From contig NC_044925.1 in NCBI RefSeq assembly GCF_003576645.1, positions 13,625,760 to 13,689,759 on the forward strand: a DNA stretch of 64,000 nucleotides, given 5' to 3'. The translations under genes and the position numbers were made by a program. Positions 35,101 to 47,422 of this stretch are shown in pieces. The notes under the pieces were generated by a model, which ran no database searches, was not told where the DNA came from, and was given only the letters and a program-made list of their open reading frames with translations. This stretch comes from Ipomoea triloba (lineage: Eukaryota > Streptophyta > Magnoliopsida > Solanales > Convolvulaceae). Every line of letters starts with the position of its first letter. The first letter of the stretch is position 1.

Positions 35101-35863
35101 TATCTACATATATTCATCATATACCACAATCACACCAATCTTTCATCTACTAAAATCTTTATATCCATACTTTATCAAGAAATTCATGAATATCATGGTG
35201 GAAAAAGGTTTTGGTGGACATAAAGATTACCTTATCTTCTTGAAAATGTTACTAACTTCCTCTAGACGCTCACTCTTCCACTTCCTTTGGTTCTTCACCG
35301 TAAGTTTTCATAAACATTTTCACTTGCCCAAAGGCTTTTCAAACGTAGTTCAAGTACGAGCAAAATTTGGAAGAAAACAAAGTTGAGAAAATACTGAACA
35401 CAAGCTGGTCACTCATCGGATACTTATATATTTCTACTAACACTACATATATCCATTCCCAATACTTATTCCTTATCATGAATCTCAGTTCCTCTTACAA
35501 TCCAATCATCATCGGTGATCCATAATCATGGTTCCACCATTAATTAATAATAGATAGTTGTCCTTGTCACTATCGTCATCAACAACTTTCACTATCATCA
35601 ACACCATTATAACTTAAGGAAATCACACATCTATAAACAACACTTAGTCACCCATAATCCAACAATGAACCTTAATCATTCTTAAGCATTAATTATTGTC
35701 ATTAGTAACTACTAACCTTGTAATCCATCATCGACAACAAGTCAACAACATTATAACATCATTATCAAGTCATCGAAAGCATTAACACCATTATTAACCA
35801 TAATCCATAATTATCCATTAATCTAAACCATTAATTCATAATCACCGATTCATAACTCATGTA
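32104..35863. repeat. Tandem duplication, two units of 1880 bp
   Basis: 32104-33983 and 33984-35863 are nearly identical. I found two differences: G at 32411 versus T at 34291, and T at 32832 versus C at 34712. The repeat starts 7 bp inside the element end. No N lies at the junction. Confidence 0.9.
32199..32227 (-). other. Conserved stem-loop, family X copy (c)
   Basis: On the minus strand CGTTTGGGTAT pairs with ATACCTAAGCG (11 pairs including two G-U) around a 7-base loop and is followed by TGGCGG. A second copy lies 1880 bp to the right at 34079-34107. Confidence 0.75.
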
Positions 35864-38087
35864 CCATAATTATAGCATTATATATCACCACCATAATTAT
35901 AATTCAACATCTTAGCTCAACAACATAATGACATCACCATTATCAATAACGTTATCCATCATTCCATCATCCTCATTTAATTCCATCATTAATCCAATCT
36001 TTAATCATAATCCTTATAAGCTCATAATCTTCATAACTTTCCTTACTTAGTAATAAGAATAATAGTTCCTAATCACCATTATTAATAATCACCACCCTTA
36101 ACCATAATTCATAATTGATTTCAAACCTTAAATCACTAAACCATAACTCATCATTAGACCACAATTTCTCACATTCAACAACTTACCCATCTATAATTAA
36201 CATAAACCTTTAGTCATTAGTCCAACATTATCCTCATCACTAGGCTTCAACGTGAACCAAATCACCAATCTATATCATATTCTTAGCATCCTCTCATTAC
36301 TCAATAATCACCATAATTAATCCTTAAGTACTCTTAATCATTACCTTAATCCGCCATCATTAATTAACAAAATTCATTAAACAACCCATGATACTCATTC
36401 ATCCTGAATCTATAATCATTCTCATAACCTCTTAGGTTCATTACAACCACATCATCTAAACATCAATAATAATAATCAAAGCTTATACAATTTGATCTTA
36501 CTCCCGAACCTACTGGACTCCACTGGACGCGCGTCCAGGGCCGCGTCCAACACGTTCTGCCTATTCTGGACAGTAATTCAGCTTGGCGCAGTCCAAAAGA
36601 TTGAGCCGGTAAAAATAGTTCCCGAACTCTTTTTCACTTGAAATTTTTATGGTAGAACCCCAACTCATAGTACTTGATGTCCATAAAAATTTTTGGTCAC
36701 CTAGGTTCACGAATTAACACAGAAAATTCCATCTTTGCCCTTGGCAGTGTGCTGTCCGGAATTTTCTTCTCTCTGGACCAGTTTTGGAGAAAAATTCGAA
36801 AACCATACTTCCACTACTCCGATCATTATGAAATTTTATAGGCAGCTTCTACACTTATGGAACTACCTCTCTAAAAAAATATTGGATCAAAATACCTTAC
36901 CAATTTTTCCCTGAAATTCTCGGAAGTCACTGCCAGAGACTAGCTTAATTTCTTGTCAATATTTTCACAAGTATAAGCCTATATGGGCATAAATACAACA
37001 TATACAAGCATATCCAAGTTATGAACATGTATACAAAAATATTCCCAAAGCTCCAAAACACCATGTTTCAACCAAATAATCAGTTATCTAATTTCAAGTG
37101 ACTAAACCAACTTAAGGGAATTCCTTACCTCCACCGGGTTACTAGTCCTCGTAGAAGACTCTTGGAGTTGATTTCCCCAATTTCACCTTAAAATCCTATG
37201 ATTCCACCAACAACATATCACAACATACAAGAAATCTTAACTTAGATTCAAGCTCTAGGAAGGATTATAAAGCTTTCTACCGAATAAAATTGAAGTCTTA
37301 CCGAACAAAGATGATCTTGATGTGGAAAACCCTAGTTGTTGAAGCTTGAACTCAAGAATGAAGATGAAATATTCTCTCTTGTTTTCCTCTTGGAAATTTC
37401 GAATTTTTGAGGGGAAAATGGATAAAATTGAAGACTTAAGCTAGTTATATCATCTCTAAAATGATATAATAATAATACATGGTGAAAATTAGTGACATGT
37501 GTCACTTTCTAGTGGTAAGTAGAATAAATATCTTAGCTTATACTGACCGGGATTGAAACAGATGAATTCTCGGTAGAAAATAATCTAAATCCAAAAATTT
37601 TCGAAACCAAAAATTTATTCCAGTCTAAAACTCAAAATTGGGCTAGGTTCGGTACACCGCGAAATTCTGCGATGCTACAATCACAACAAATTTTCACCCT
37701 TATACTCCGTCCAATTTCAACTTAACTAAGCAGGAAGTTCATACTTAGTCCTAATATGCATAATCATCCATTTCCTAAGGAAATCCGAACTGAAAATTCG
37801 TCCTCAAAAATTTTACGGTTCTTGACCGGCACGAACGATCGCAACTTAATAACAACTATACTTCCTTATAAAAATTCCTTTGAAGCATCTGAAGATCATA
37901 ACTTATGAATGTCAACGCCTTATGATAAAATAATAATGTTAGGAAAATACGGGGTATTACACACTAAGCACAATCTCACATCACTCCCTTAGAGTGACCC
38001 TCAAACCAAGATACGAAGGATAAAGTCCAAACCACAAACACCAAACCATCATACCAACCACCATACCAAACCACCATACTAATGTCA

Positions 38088-38226
38088 CAACGCATAGGCA
38101 TAAAGCCCAATCGTAGAGGCACGAAGCCCAATCACAAAGGCATAAAGCCCATTACCACAGAGGCACAAAACCCATTATCATAGAGGCACACAAGCCCATT
38201 ATCACAGAGGCACACAAAGCCCAAAG
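38088..38226. repeat. Minisatellite, about 26-bp units
   Basis: About five units of the type AGGCACAAAGCCCATTATCA in family X copy (d), with small variations. Confidence 0.8.
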
Positions 38227-40489
38227 AATTCCTCTCATAATACCAACCACAAGTAAAGCCACAACTCCATCAACCACTTCCCAAAGGTATTAGAGACTCA
38301 ATAAGCCAAAGAAATACTCCTAAGGACTCAAGGTCTCAATACATCAAACTCATAGTCAATCCCAAAGGAATAATCCATACTCATAGTACTCATATTCAAA
38401 GCATGGACACAGCACATGCCCAGAACAATAGACAAAGAATCAACCACAATACTAGCTCAATAATCTAAGATAAACAACTAATGATCATGAATAGATACTC
38501 AACAATCAAGGTGGAATACTCAATAATATACTCTAAACACTTTCCAGAAACAAAGGTGGAACAACAGAGTCAATAGACCACAAAACGATCATTAGAACAG
38601 AACTAGGAGTTCAACTGACGGAACAAGTGAACGGAACGCTTTCTATCGCCACACCAGACCGTTTCCCCTAACAGAACGTCCCGGCGGAGCCCAGTGGCCC
38701 GCCACACTCTTCCGCACGAAAGAGGAAGATCACACCAGCGGAACAAGCCCTTCCGCCACCCCATACCACTCAGACACATGCGAAACTTCCAGGCGGAACA
38801 CATTATACTACCCAAACGCACCGCAAGTGCAACCCTAATACACAGATTCCAGACTCGGAACAGAATACACGATAGCTCATTTCCAGAATATGAAATATGA
38901 TCAGATTACACAGACTACACATCTCAGAGGTCAAATAATACATGGAATCCATAACAATAAATACTCATACTCATCAAGATGCAAGGATAATGAACTCAAG
39001 TCCATAAATCCACAATATAGGTTCAATAATCCAACAAATGAAAGGCTAAACCCCAAAGAAATTCCACAGGATTCCACAACACTAAATAATATTCATATAT
39101 TCAAGAGTGAAAGTAGGTTTTAGTGTAACATGGAAGATTACCTCTTGAAGCTTTAACAATCCAAAAGCAATCACCAATCCTAAGCTTGACTCAAAAACAA
39201 GTCCATAATCATGAACCTGAGGATTAATCAATTCTAAGATGATCACTAACTACTACCAATAATAATGATATTAATATTCCTAATTGACCCATCATAGTCC
39301 TTACCCGAAGTCCATAACATTCACTAATTGGGCCAAGATCAATCTTAGGCATCAATAAGGATCAATATTACCTAACCTATGATTAATCATTAATCCATTT
39401 AATCATAAGCCTAATAACCAATTATACGGTCACCTTATACCATTATCCAAAATCAAGGACTAACTACTAATTAGGCTATAATTGACATTAAGAATTAATA
39501 ATAATACTAAACTATAACGTACTCAATAATCTAATCATTTGATACTAATAATAGGCTAAGATTTTCCTAATCACCAACTCTTAAAACTAACCTATGATAA
39601 TCACATTAATTCTAATTATTTAAATACCAAAATATTATCATAGACTAATTGCCTAATTATTAGTATCAAATGATTAAACTACCTAACCAGAAACTTACCC
39701 ATGTTATGCTGTGCTCGCCGGAAGTAGAGAGGTGAAGCCATGCCATCGCCGAGCTACTCCCAGCCATGTCGCCGCCGTTACCGTTGCTGCATTGCGCTGG
39801 CACTGCCGCGGCCGAATGTTCATTACATACACCGGACGGGGAGGAAGGATCACCATCGCTGCTTGTTGCTTCCACCGACGTCACCAGCTCGCCGAGAAAA
39901 CAGGGGAGAATGGAGCAACTCGCTATCCGACGACCACCGCTGCTACGGCTTCGCTGGAGGAGAGAGCTGGTCGGACCTTGCCGCTGCTCGAGAACCACCG
40001 TCGTCCACTTCAGCAGCTCGCCGCTGCTCTTGCTCGATCACGTCGAACAGGGGAAATGTCGCTGCTTCGGCGAGTCATGCGTAGCTGATGGCGTCCGAGC
40101 TCTTGCTGTTCGACGTCGAGGACGAGGAAGTTGATGTCGTCGCCATCTGTGGAGCTCACCACGTTCGCCGGAGCTTGCTACGATCGTCGTTGATGTTTGC
40201 TGCCACTTCGACGTCCTCACTTGCTACTCCGTTCCGCCACCATTGTTGGTCGAAGAGGATAGGAAGAAGGAGGAAGGCTAGGAGTTGGATGAGGAAAGGA
40301 GAGGGAGGTTCCTGGTGGTGATGGTTTTTAGCTAACAGAGAGAGACCGAGAGAGAGGAGAGGTACGAGAGAGAGATGATGAGGGAGAGAAGGGACGAGAG
40401 GTAAAGAGGTGAGAAATGGGAATTTCTTGGCTGCTGATCACCTTGGTTACCCTATTTAGAAACGTCCATTTATATCTATGAATTAGGGT

Positions 40490-40498
40490 GTATATCTT
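40490..40498. repeat. 9-bp target-site duplication of the MULE, left copy
   Basis: GTATATCTT lies before the element and again at 51250-51258 after it. A 9-bp duplication is the hallmark of Mutator-like transposition. Confidence 0.85.
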
Positions 40499-40551
40499 CA
40501 ATTGTTATGCCGTGGACCCAGGTGCACCTGGGTCCTTAAACGACGCCGTTT
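40499..40551 (+). repeat. Left terminal inverted repeat of the MULE
   Basis: Contains a perfect 22-bp palindrome at 40514-40535 (GGACCCAGGTG and its complement) followed by a near-palindrome AAACGACGCCGTTT. The outermost bases (CAATTG) are altered relative to the right end, which reads GGCAAATTATGCC on the minus strand. Confidence 0.85.
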
Positions 40552-40639
40552 AATTGCTGGGTATAACGGTGCTGTTAGTGGCACCGTTATCCCCAGCCAA
40601 TCAATTTTTTTTTTAAATATATAAGCCAAATAAGTCTTC

Positions 40640-40829
40640 TCAAGCAAGTTACGTCTGCGTTTCTTCGCCATTTCAACAACGATTCCCTTCCTCCGCAAAG
40701 AGCATTTCGCCGCCGTTTTCCCGACATAATCGCATCGGCGACGCTCACTATAGCACTCGTTCGCCGGAAGTTTTTGCAACAACACTAAGCAGCAGTCTTC
40801 ATACTATCATTGAAGCATTTTGAAAACAG
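40640..40829 (+). promoter_or_regulatory. Probable promoter/5' UTR of the Ulp1-like gene
   Basis: C-rich sequence after a T/A-rich tract (TTTTTTTTTAAATATATAAG near 40600-40625) and ending in a donor-like AACAG|GTATTT at 40829/40830. An acceptor ACAG at 41511 lies 3 bp before the start codon, so the first intron (40830-41511) is in the 5' UTR and contains the GTGAAT repeats. Confidence 0.5.
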
Positions 40830-40879
40830 GTATTTCTTCACATTTTTATATTATGAGATTTTAGTTCAAAAATTTTACG

Positions 40880-41490
40880 TTTTATTCAATATTTTGTGAT
40901 TCTAAGTAGTTTAATGAGTTTCTATGGAGTAGATTTCTATTGTATGTAACATACAATGTTAATAGACTACTGCTTCTGTGAATGTCTAAATGCATAACAT
41001 TGATAAATATAATTACAAAACATATTGCCCTTGAAATGTGTGAATGTGGAGTGTTGAAACTGTGAATATAGAGTACTGCTTCTGTGAATGTAGTGATTTG
41101 AGTGTGTGAATGCATAATAGTGTTAATATAAGTACTAAACATATTGCCCCTTAAATGTGTGAATCTAGAGTTTTCAAAATGTGAATACACAGTATATGGT
41201 ATGTGAATCTAGTGTTACGAATGTGTGAATGTAGAAGAGATAGTAATTATATTACTGAACAATTATCACTGAAATGTGTGAATGTGTTGTTTTCTAACTG
41301 TGAATATAGAGTATATTAACTATGAATATAGAGTTTTGAATGTGTGAATGCATAACAGTGTTGATATAATTAATAAACATATAGCCCTGTGGTGTTTCTA
41401 GATTGTGAATATGTAGTATATCTTATGTGAATATATAGTTTTCAATGTGTGAATCTATAGCCCTGTGGTGTTCTGTTTTTATTTCTAAAC
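40880..41490 (+). repeat. GTGAAT minisatellite, 5' UTR intron
   Basis: Irregular copies of the 22-bp unit (GTGAATGTA, GTGAATATAGAGTA, ATGTGTGAATCTAG) occur through this intron on the plus strand, with more degeneration than at 42.5-43.6 kb. Confidence 0.85.
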
Positions 41491-42489
41491 TATTCATTGG
41501 TACAATTGACAGCAATGGATAAAACAAATCCTAGCCGTGTGAACAAAGAGGCAAGGAAGACAAGAGCTATACTTAGCTCTCAAGCTGCAGAGGCAGAAAG
41601 TTCAGACTCGTCTATCCAAGTCGAAGTAAGAACAAAACAGCTTAATGACAGGCCATCTGCCGCTGAAAAAAAAACAGGAAAGAGGAAAGCAGTGGAACAA
41701 GGGGAAGGTAGTGGGGCTGAAAGAGCAACAAAGAGAAAATCTACAAGAAAAAATCCACGCATAGATGAGGATGAAACTGTAGAGAAACAACAAAAAACGT
41801 GGAATACAAGGATGAGCCCGAAGAATGTGGCTGAGTTTGTGCAAGAGCTGACTGATGAACAGAAAAGGGCTGTGGAGGAGATCGGATTTGGAGGGATATT
41901 ACACCTCCAATTAACAAAGAGTGAAGGCCCTCTAATGAAGTACTTGATTAGACAGTTTGATGTTTATCGCTCTGCAATCCGGCTTGAAGGGGGTGAATTG
42001 CTGCTTATAGAAGAGGATGATGTTCAAAGAACGTTGGGGATCCCACAAGGGAGCAAAGTGGTTGAGGAGGCCACAAGATTTGAGCATATGGCAGAAGATG
42101 GTGCTAGTGGAGCGTATGCCAACCTCGTGGCCTTATGGAGGGAGCGATGGGGAATTGATGGTAAATCCCCAATCACAACTTCAATGCCAGGGCAGATTCT
42201 GAAAAGAGGAGACCATGGAGATATGTTTAAACGCGACTTTGTCCTGTTTATAGTATCGGCAATGCTGTGTGGCCACCAAGATAGGTGTTGCAACTTTAGG
42301 ATTTTAAAATCCTTGATAGACCTTGACCAGATCAAGAGCTACAATTGGTGTGCCTATACACACAAGTCTATGGTCGACTCCATTCAATCTTTTAAGAAGA
42401 ATGACAAGCAATTCTTCACTGGACCGGTTGCATTCATCCTAGTAAGTTCACTTTATTTTGAATTTTCATTACTATTTTTATAAAATAAT

Positions 42490-43610
42490 GACTTATTTGT
42501 TTGTGAATATATAGTATTGAAGCTGTGAATATATGGACATGAATGTGTGAATGTAGAACAGATACTACTGTAATTATTGAAATATGTGAACAAGTATCAC
42601 TGAAATGTGTGAATATGAACTTTTCAAACTGTGAATATAATGTATTGAAGTTGTGAATATATAGACATGAATGTGTGAATCTATAACAGATAGTAATATA
42701 ATTACTGAAATCTATGAATATATACTTGTCAGATTGTGAATATATAGTATTGAAGCTGTGAATATATGGACATGAATGTGTGAATCTAGAACAGATACTA
42801 CTATAATTATTGAAATATGTGAACAAGTATCACTGAAATGTGTGAATATGAACTTTTCAAACTGTGAATATAATGTATAGAAGTTGTGAATATATAGACA
42901 TGGATGTGTGAATCTATAACAGATAGTAATATAATCACTGAAATCTATGAATATATACTTGTCAGGTTGTGAATATATAGTATTGAAGCTGTGAATATAT
43001 GGACATGAATGTGTGAATCTAGAACAGATACTACTGTAATTATTGAAATATGTGAACAAGTATCACTGAAATGTGTAAATATAAACTTTTCAAACTATGA
43101 ATATAATGTATAGAAGTTGTGAATATATAGACATGGATCTGTGAATCTATAACAGATAGTAATATAATTACTGAAATCTATGAATATATACTTGTCAGAT
43201 TGTGAATATATAGTATTGAAGCTGTGAATATATGGACATGAATGTGTGAATCTATAACAGATAGTAATATAATTACTGAAATCTATGAATATATACTTGT
43301 CAGATTGTGAATATATAGTATTGAAGCTGTGAATATATGGACATGAATGTGTGAATCTAGAACAGATACTACTGTAATTATTGAAATATGTGAACAAGTA
43401 GCACTGAAATGTGTGAATATGAACTTTTCAAACTGTGAATATAATGTATAGAAGTTGTGAATATATAGACATGAATGTGTGAATCTATAACAGATAGTAA
43501 TAGTGTATTGAATATGTGAATATACTGTACTGAGTCTGTGAATATATGGACATGAATGTGTGAATATGGGCTTTTCAAACTGTGAATAAACTTCAGTTCT
43601 AACTCCCTGT
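42490..43610 (+). repeat. GTGAAT minisatellite with 233-bp higher-order unit
   Basis: Intron of the Ulp1-like gene. Monomers are 22 bp (GTGAATATATAGNNNTGAAN) with 39-bp variants. Nine monomers (22,22,39,23,22,22,22,39,22) make a 233-bp block; the CTTGTCAG mark recurs at 42725, 42958 and 43191 (233 bp each), then at 43296 after a shortened block. Confidence 0.95.
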
Positions 43611-44639
43611 CTTGTGCAGCTTGTGTACTTTGACCGAGTACAGTTCAAGGGGATGAGAGTGAATAGAACATACCCAACCATTGTTGGGTGGAGTGCTGAA
43701 CTTGCTAGAAAAAGGGTTAAAGAATAAAACAAAGCAAGGTCGTTTGGAAGGGGGACAGTGCTCCCTAGAATATCAAAACCTACTGATATTGCTGCTGCCA
43801 CCTCCAGGCAGAATGATCAACCTCCTGTTGCTGCATTGAATATCCCATCATCAAGCGTAGATGGGGTTGCAGGGATCCTACAAAAGCTGGCTTCGACAGT
43901 AGGAGAGTTTGGTGAGGCTATGGCTGAAATTGGAAAGCAAGGAACACCCGTAAATGTGATGAGGAAGACATTTTCGGGCTTATCTAACATGCTAAATGTT
44001 GCCAGCACCATAGAAGCCACTTCAACCCCAACATCCTCCCAGCTGGACGACATCTTCTTTGGTAGTGAAAGCTTCACTACGGCTGTGGATGCCCTTGTCG
44101 AAGCCTTTGAAAAGACAAGGAAACAAATGGACCCTAATGCCCCTTCTTTTGACTTGGGGCTATCTCAAGCAACACAGCCATCGGGCCAATTAGATGCTCC
44201 GACCTTTGATTTGGGGCTGAGTCCATCACCACCACCAGCACAGCAACAGGAGGGGGATTTAGGGCTGACTCCACCACCACAACCAGCACAGCAGCAAGGG
44301 AGTGATTTGGGGCTGACTCCACCACCACCATCAGCACAGCAGCAACAGAAGGACAAGGAGCAGCAACAAGAAAAGGAGAAAGAGAAGGAGAAAGAGCAAG
44401 AGACAGAGGATGCTGCGGGGGAACCGGGGATTGATGCCCTGGTGGATAGAATTGCAGGGGAAGCCACAAAAGATGCAACTTTTTCAACCCCTGGTGTGAC
44501 TAGAGTTCCTTTTCAAAGGGCTGATTCCCCTGTTGATGAATTTGATAGGTAATGGAATACTTTTACTTAGCAGAATCTAGAACTTAGACTACAAAGAATG
44601 ATCTTAGTACTATGTTTTTGTCAATCTATAGAATGGCTG

Positions 44640-45135
44640 TAAAGTTAGCAATGAAGCCCTAAAATGTTATGAATGTGGACTATAAAAAATGTGAATGTTT
44701 AGTATGCAATATATGAATATAAAATTATAAAGCTGTGAATCTGTGACAGAGGTGACCTACTTATAGTGAATCTGAAGTCCTAAGATGTGTGAATATGGTG
44801 TTTAAGAACTGTGAATATGGAATATATAAACTGTGAATATACAACATTAAAGCTGTGAATCTGTAAAACAAAGGGAATCAGTTAACAAATTGTGAATATA
44901 GATATAACAGATGGTGAATATACAGCTAACAATTTGTGAACATAGGGATCTAAAGTTGTGAAGAAAGCATTGGGACACCTAAAACTAAACACCTTAAGGC
45001 TAAACCTCCAAAATTCTAAATTGTGAATATAGACCTCACAGACTGTGAACATAGAGATAACAAGGTGTGATAAGGCTCTATATTTGGTAAACATAAGCTT
45101 CTGTTTTTTGTTGACTAAATACTTCTATTATGTGA
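44640..45135 (+). repeat. GTGAAT minisatellite, intron 2
   Basis: Degenerate plus-strand copies (TGTGAATATGG, TGTGAATATACA, TTGTGAATATAGA) fill the intron between exons 2 and 3 of the Ulp1-like gene. Confidence 0.85.
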
Positions 45136-45684
45136 ACACAGTGCATTAGCAGAGAGTGAATCTGATGTCGAGGATGTCATTACTAGAAAGAGGCCTCAAC
45201 GAAAGTTCAAGAACATCCCCCTAAACCTACGGTCTCCATTCTGGAATGAACATGGGATGAAAATCAGAAATGCCACTGTCCCAGATAAACTCCTCTCGAA
45301 CTATGCATTTGTAGAAGTTTCTGAGGAACATCCTAAAGAGTATGTTCCATCTAAATATTTATTAATTACTTACATTAATGTGAATTGGGTAAATTTTCTA
45401 TTTTTTTTTTAATTTTAATTCTTTTTTTGTGCCTTTTGTAGTGAATTACTTTTCAGCTTTGGTGACATTGAGATCACTAGGGATCACTTCATCTCGCTCA
45501 GTGTTGGCCAAGTTGAAAATATCTTCTTAGATGTATGGGCATTGAGGCTCTCAATGCTTGACAAAGAGCGTGCACCCGGGCAACCGAAGAGGGTGTTTTT
45601 CAGCACAATTGCCTGCGTAAGTCCTTTTTGAATTTGTAAACGAGTATACTTTTTAAATATTGGTATAACTGTGTTAGCTTGGTT

Positions 45685-46430
45685 ACAGATTCAGACATTC
45701 ATATTAGTATATTCACAGTTTCTATACTCTAAATTCACAATTTGAAACCTATACATTCACACATTACAGGGTACAAGTTGCTGGACTGTGTTAACTATTT
45801 TAAAGATTCACATATTCTATACTCTATATTCACAGTTTATATACNNNNNNNNNNNNNNNNNNNNNNNNNNNNNNNNNNNNNNNNNNNNNNNNNNNNNNNN
45901 NNNNNNNNNNNNNNNNNNNNNNNNNNNNNNNNNNNNNNNNNNNNNNNNNNNNNNNNNNNNNNNNNNNNNNNNNNNNNNNNNNNNNNNNNNNNNNNNNNNN
46001 NNNNNNNNNNNNNNNNNNNNNNNNNNNNNNNNNNNNNNNNNNNNNNNNNNNNNNNNNNNNNNNNNNNNNNNNNNNNNNNNNNNNNNNNNNNNNNNNNNNN
46101 NNNNNNNNNNNNNNNNNNNNNNNNNNNNNNNNNNNNNNNNNNNNNNNNNNNNNNNNNNNNNNNNNNNNNNNNNNNNNNNNNNNNNNNNNNNNNNNNNNNN
46201 NNNNNNNNNNNNNNNNNNNNNNNNNNNNNNNNNNNNNNNNNNNNNNNNNNNNNNNNNNNNNNNNNNNNNNNNNNNNNNNNNNNNNNNNNNNNNNNNNNNN
46301 NNNNNNNNNNNNNNNNNNNAACACTGAAATGTGTGAATCTGGTATTTTCAATCTGTGAATATAGAATACATAATCTGTGAATATACTGTTATGAATGTGT
46401 GAATGTGTAACAGTGGTAGACTTAAATATT
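45685..46430. repeat. GTGAAT minisatellite around the N gap, both orientations
   Basis: 45685-45844 has inverted copies (ATATTCACAG, ATTCACACATT), while 46321-46425 has direct ones (TGTGAATCTGG). The switch happens within the 475-base gap at 45845-46319, which also hides coding exons. Confidence 0.8.
45845..46319. other. Sequence gap (475 N)
   Basis: Unresolved bases inside the minisatellite, probably because the repeat could not be assembled. The central part of the protease domain is expected here. Confidence 0.99.
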
Positions 46431-46855
46431 TATGTCCAGGTTACAGCTTTAAAAGAATACCTAGCACTGGGGTCATCTGCCCTATTCTGGAAGGTGGATG
46501 AGCTAACCATAGAGGTTGTGGACATGAGTTAGAAAGAATCGGAAAATTATATTGATTGCGGACTATTTGTAATGAGGCATATGGAAACATATAAAGGGAC
46601 ATTGAATAAATGGAACCCGGGATTCAAAAAGAAAGCAAGCTTAAATGTAAGTACACAAATACTAGCTTTGAATAATTTCTTATCTTTTTTTTTGCTAGCA
46701 TTGCAATAAAGTATTTATTTGATCTTGTATATTTGTAGGAAAACTTCTTAATTGGATTGAGGGCCAGGTACGCCGCAATAATCATAAGGTGGCGTGCCAA
46801 CATATTGAAAAACATTGTGATCAAGAAAACCAAACTCTTGTACAACAAGAAATGA

Positions 46856-47422
46856 ACAGCTTGTACTCAAATGTGAATATACAATAGTTCCTTGAATTCC
46901 TGTAGAACTATGTTGTAATCACACACCAATAGCTTTATATTCACACACCCATAGCTTTATATTCATAATTTCAAAACACCACATTCACACTTCTCTAACT
47001 ATAAAATTGATCATTGACCATAATAATCTTAACTCTGTTAACCAAATTCACAACTTAATAAATCCAAAATCACAATTTCAATAATTATATTACTATCTGT
47101 TCTACATTCACACGTTCATGTCTTTATATTCACAACCTCAATACTCTATATTCACAGTCTGAAAAGTGCTCATATTCACACTTCCGTTTCTATATATTCA
47201 CATATTCTATACACTATATTCACACATTGAAAACTACACATTCACACATTTCAGTGATTATATTACTATCTGTTCTACATTTCAATTTTAAAACTAAACA
47301 TTCACAACTTAATAACTCTAAATTCACAATTTCAACACTCCACAATCATCGCTGAAATGTACTAATTAATAACTCCAAAGAAATTTTATAACTAAATGTT
47401 CACAAATACAAAAAATATATTG
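46856..47422 (-). repeat. GTGAAT minisatellite between convergent genes
   Basis: Copies read on the minus strand (ATTCACA on the plus strand) fill the space between the ends of the Ulp1-like gene and the transposase. Confidence 0.85.

Larger units (their letters stand above)
32097..37961 (-). mobile_element. Family X long-LTR copy (c) nested in copy (d)
   Basis: Ends are TGTAATACCCCG (37961, minus strand) and GGGGTGTTACA (32097), with TSD CACTA. The length of 5.87 kb includes an internal 1880-bp tandem duplication; without it the element is about 3.99 kb. No coding domains are seen. Short repeats such as CATCTTC and TCATAATC are abundant at 36000-36500. Confidence 0.88.
41515..46855 (+). pseudogene. 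Ulp1/C48-protease-family gene carried by the MULE
   Basis: Exons 41515-42441, 43620-44548, 45142-45339, 45442-45616, part lost in the N gap, 46440-46646 and 46739-46855; phases agree wherever testable. Start chosen at the ATG after the CAG acceptor. Residues 1-95 are Lys/Glu-rich and basic; 95-309 form the plant-transposon domain with RNCCNFRILKS-like sequence. Exon 2 has VYFDRVQFKGMRV, a repeated DLGL(T/S)PP and AQQQ stretch (Asp at about 487, 506, 522, 538) and an EKEKEKE run. DCGLFVMRHMETY near 46554 is the C48 catalytic Cys motif; the His/Asp part would be in the gap. TAA at 43725 and TAG at 46530 interrupt the frame, so it is probably dead. C48 enzymes cleave SUMO-like modifiers. Confidence 0.75.

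Noticed and set aside
39711..40321. Overlapping ORFs of 60-125 codons in several frames on both strands
   Set aside because: They arise from a GC-rich, stop-poor tract of a family X LTR. No frame shows domain-like or conserved residues and no frame stands out.
40498..40785. Minus-strand 95-codon ORF at the left MULE end
   Set aside because: It is the inverse of the terminal repeat and the 5' UTR of the plus-strand gene.
42490..43610. Regular repeats that might be read as a CRISPR-like array
   Set aside because: The repeats are directly adjacent 22-bp units without unique spacers, and the sequence is plant nuclear DNA. It is a minisatellite.
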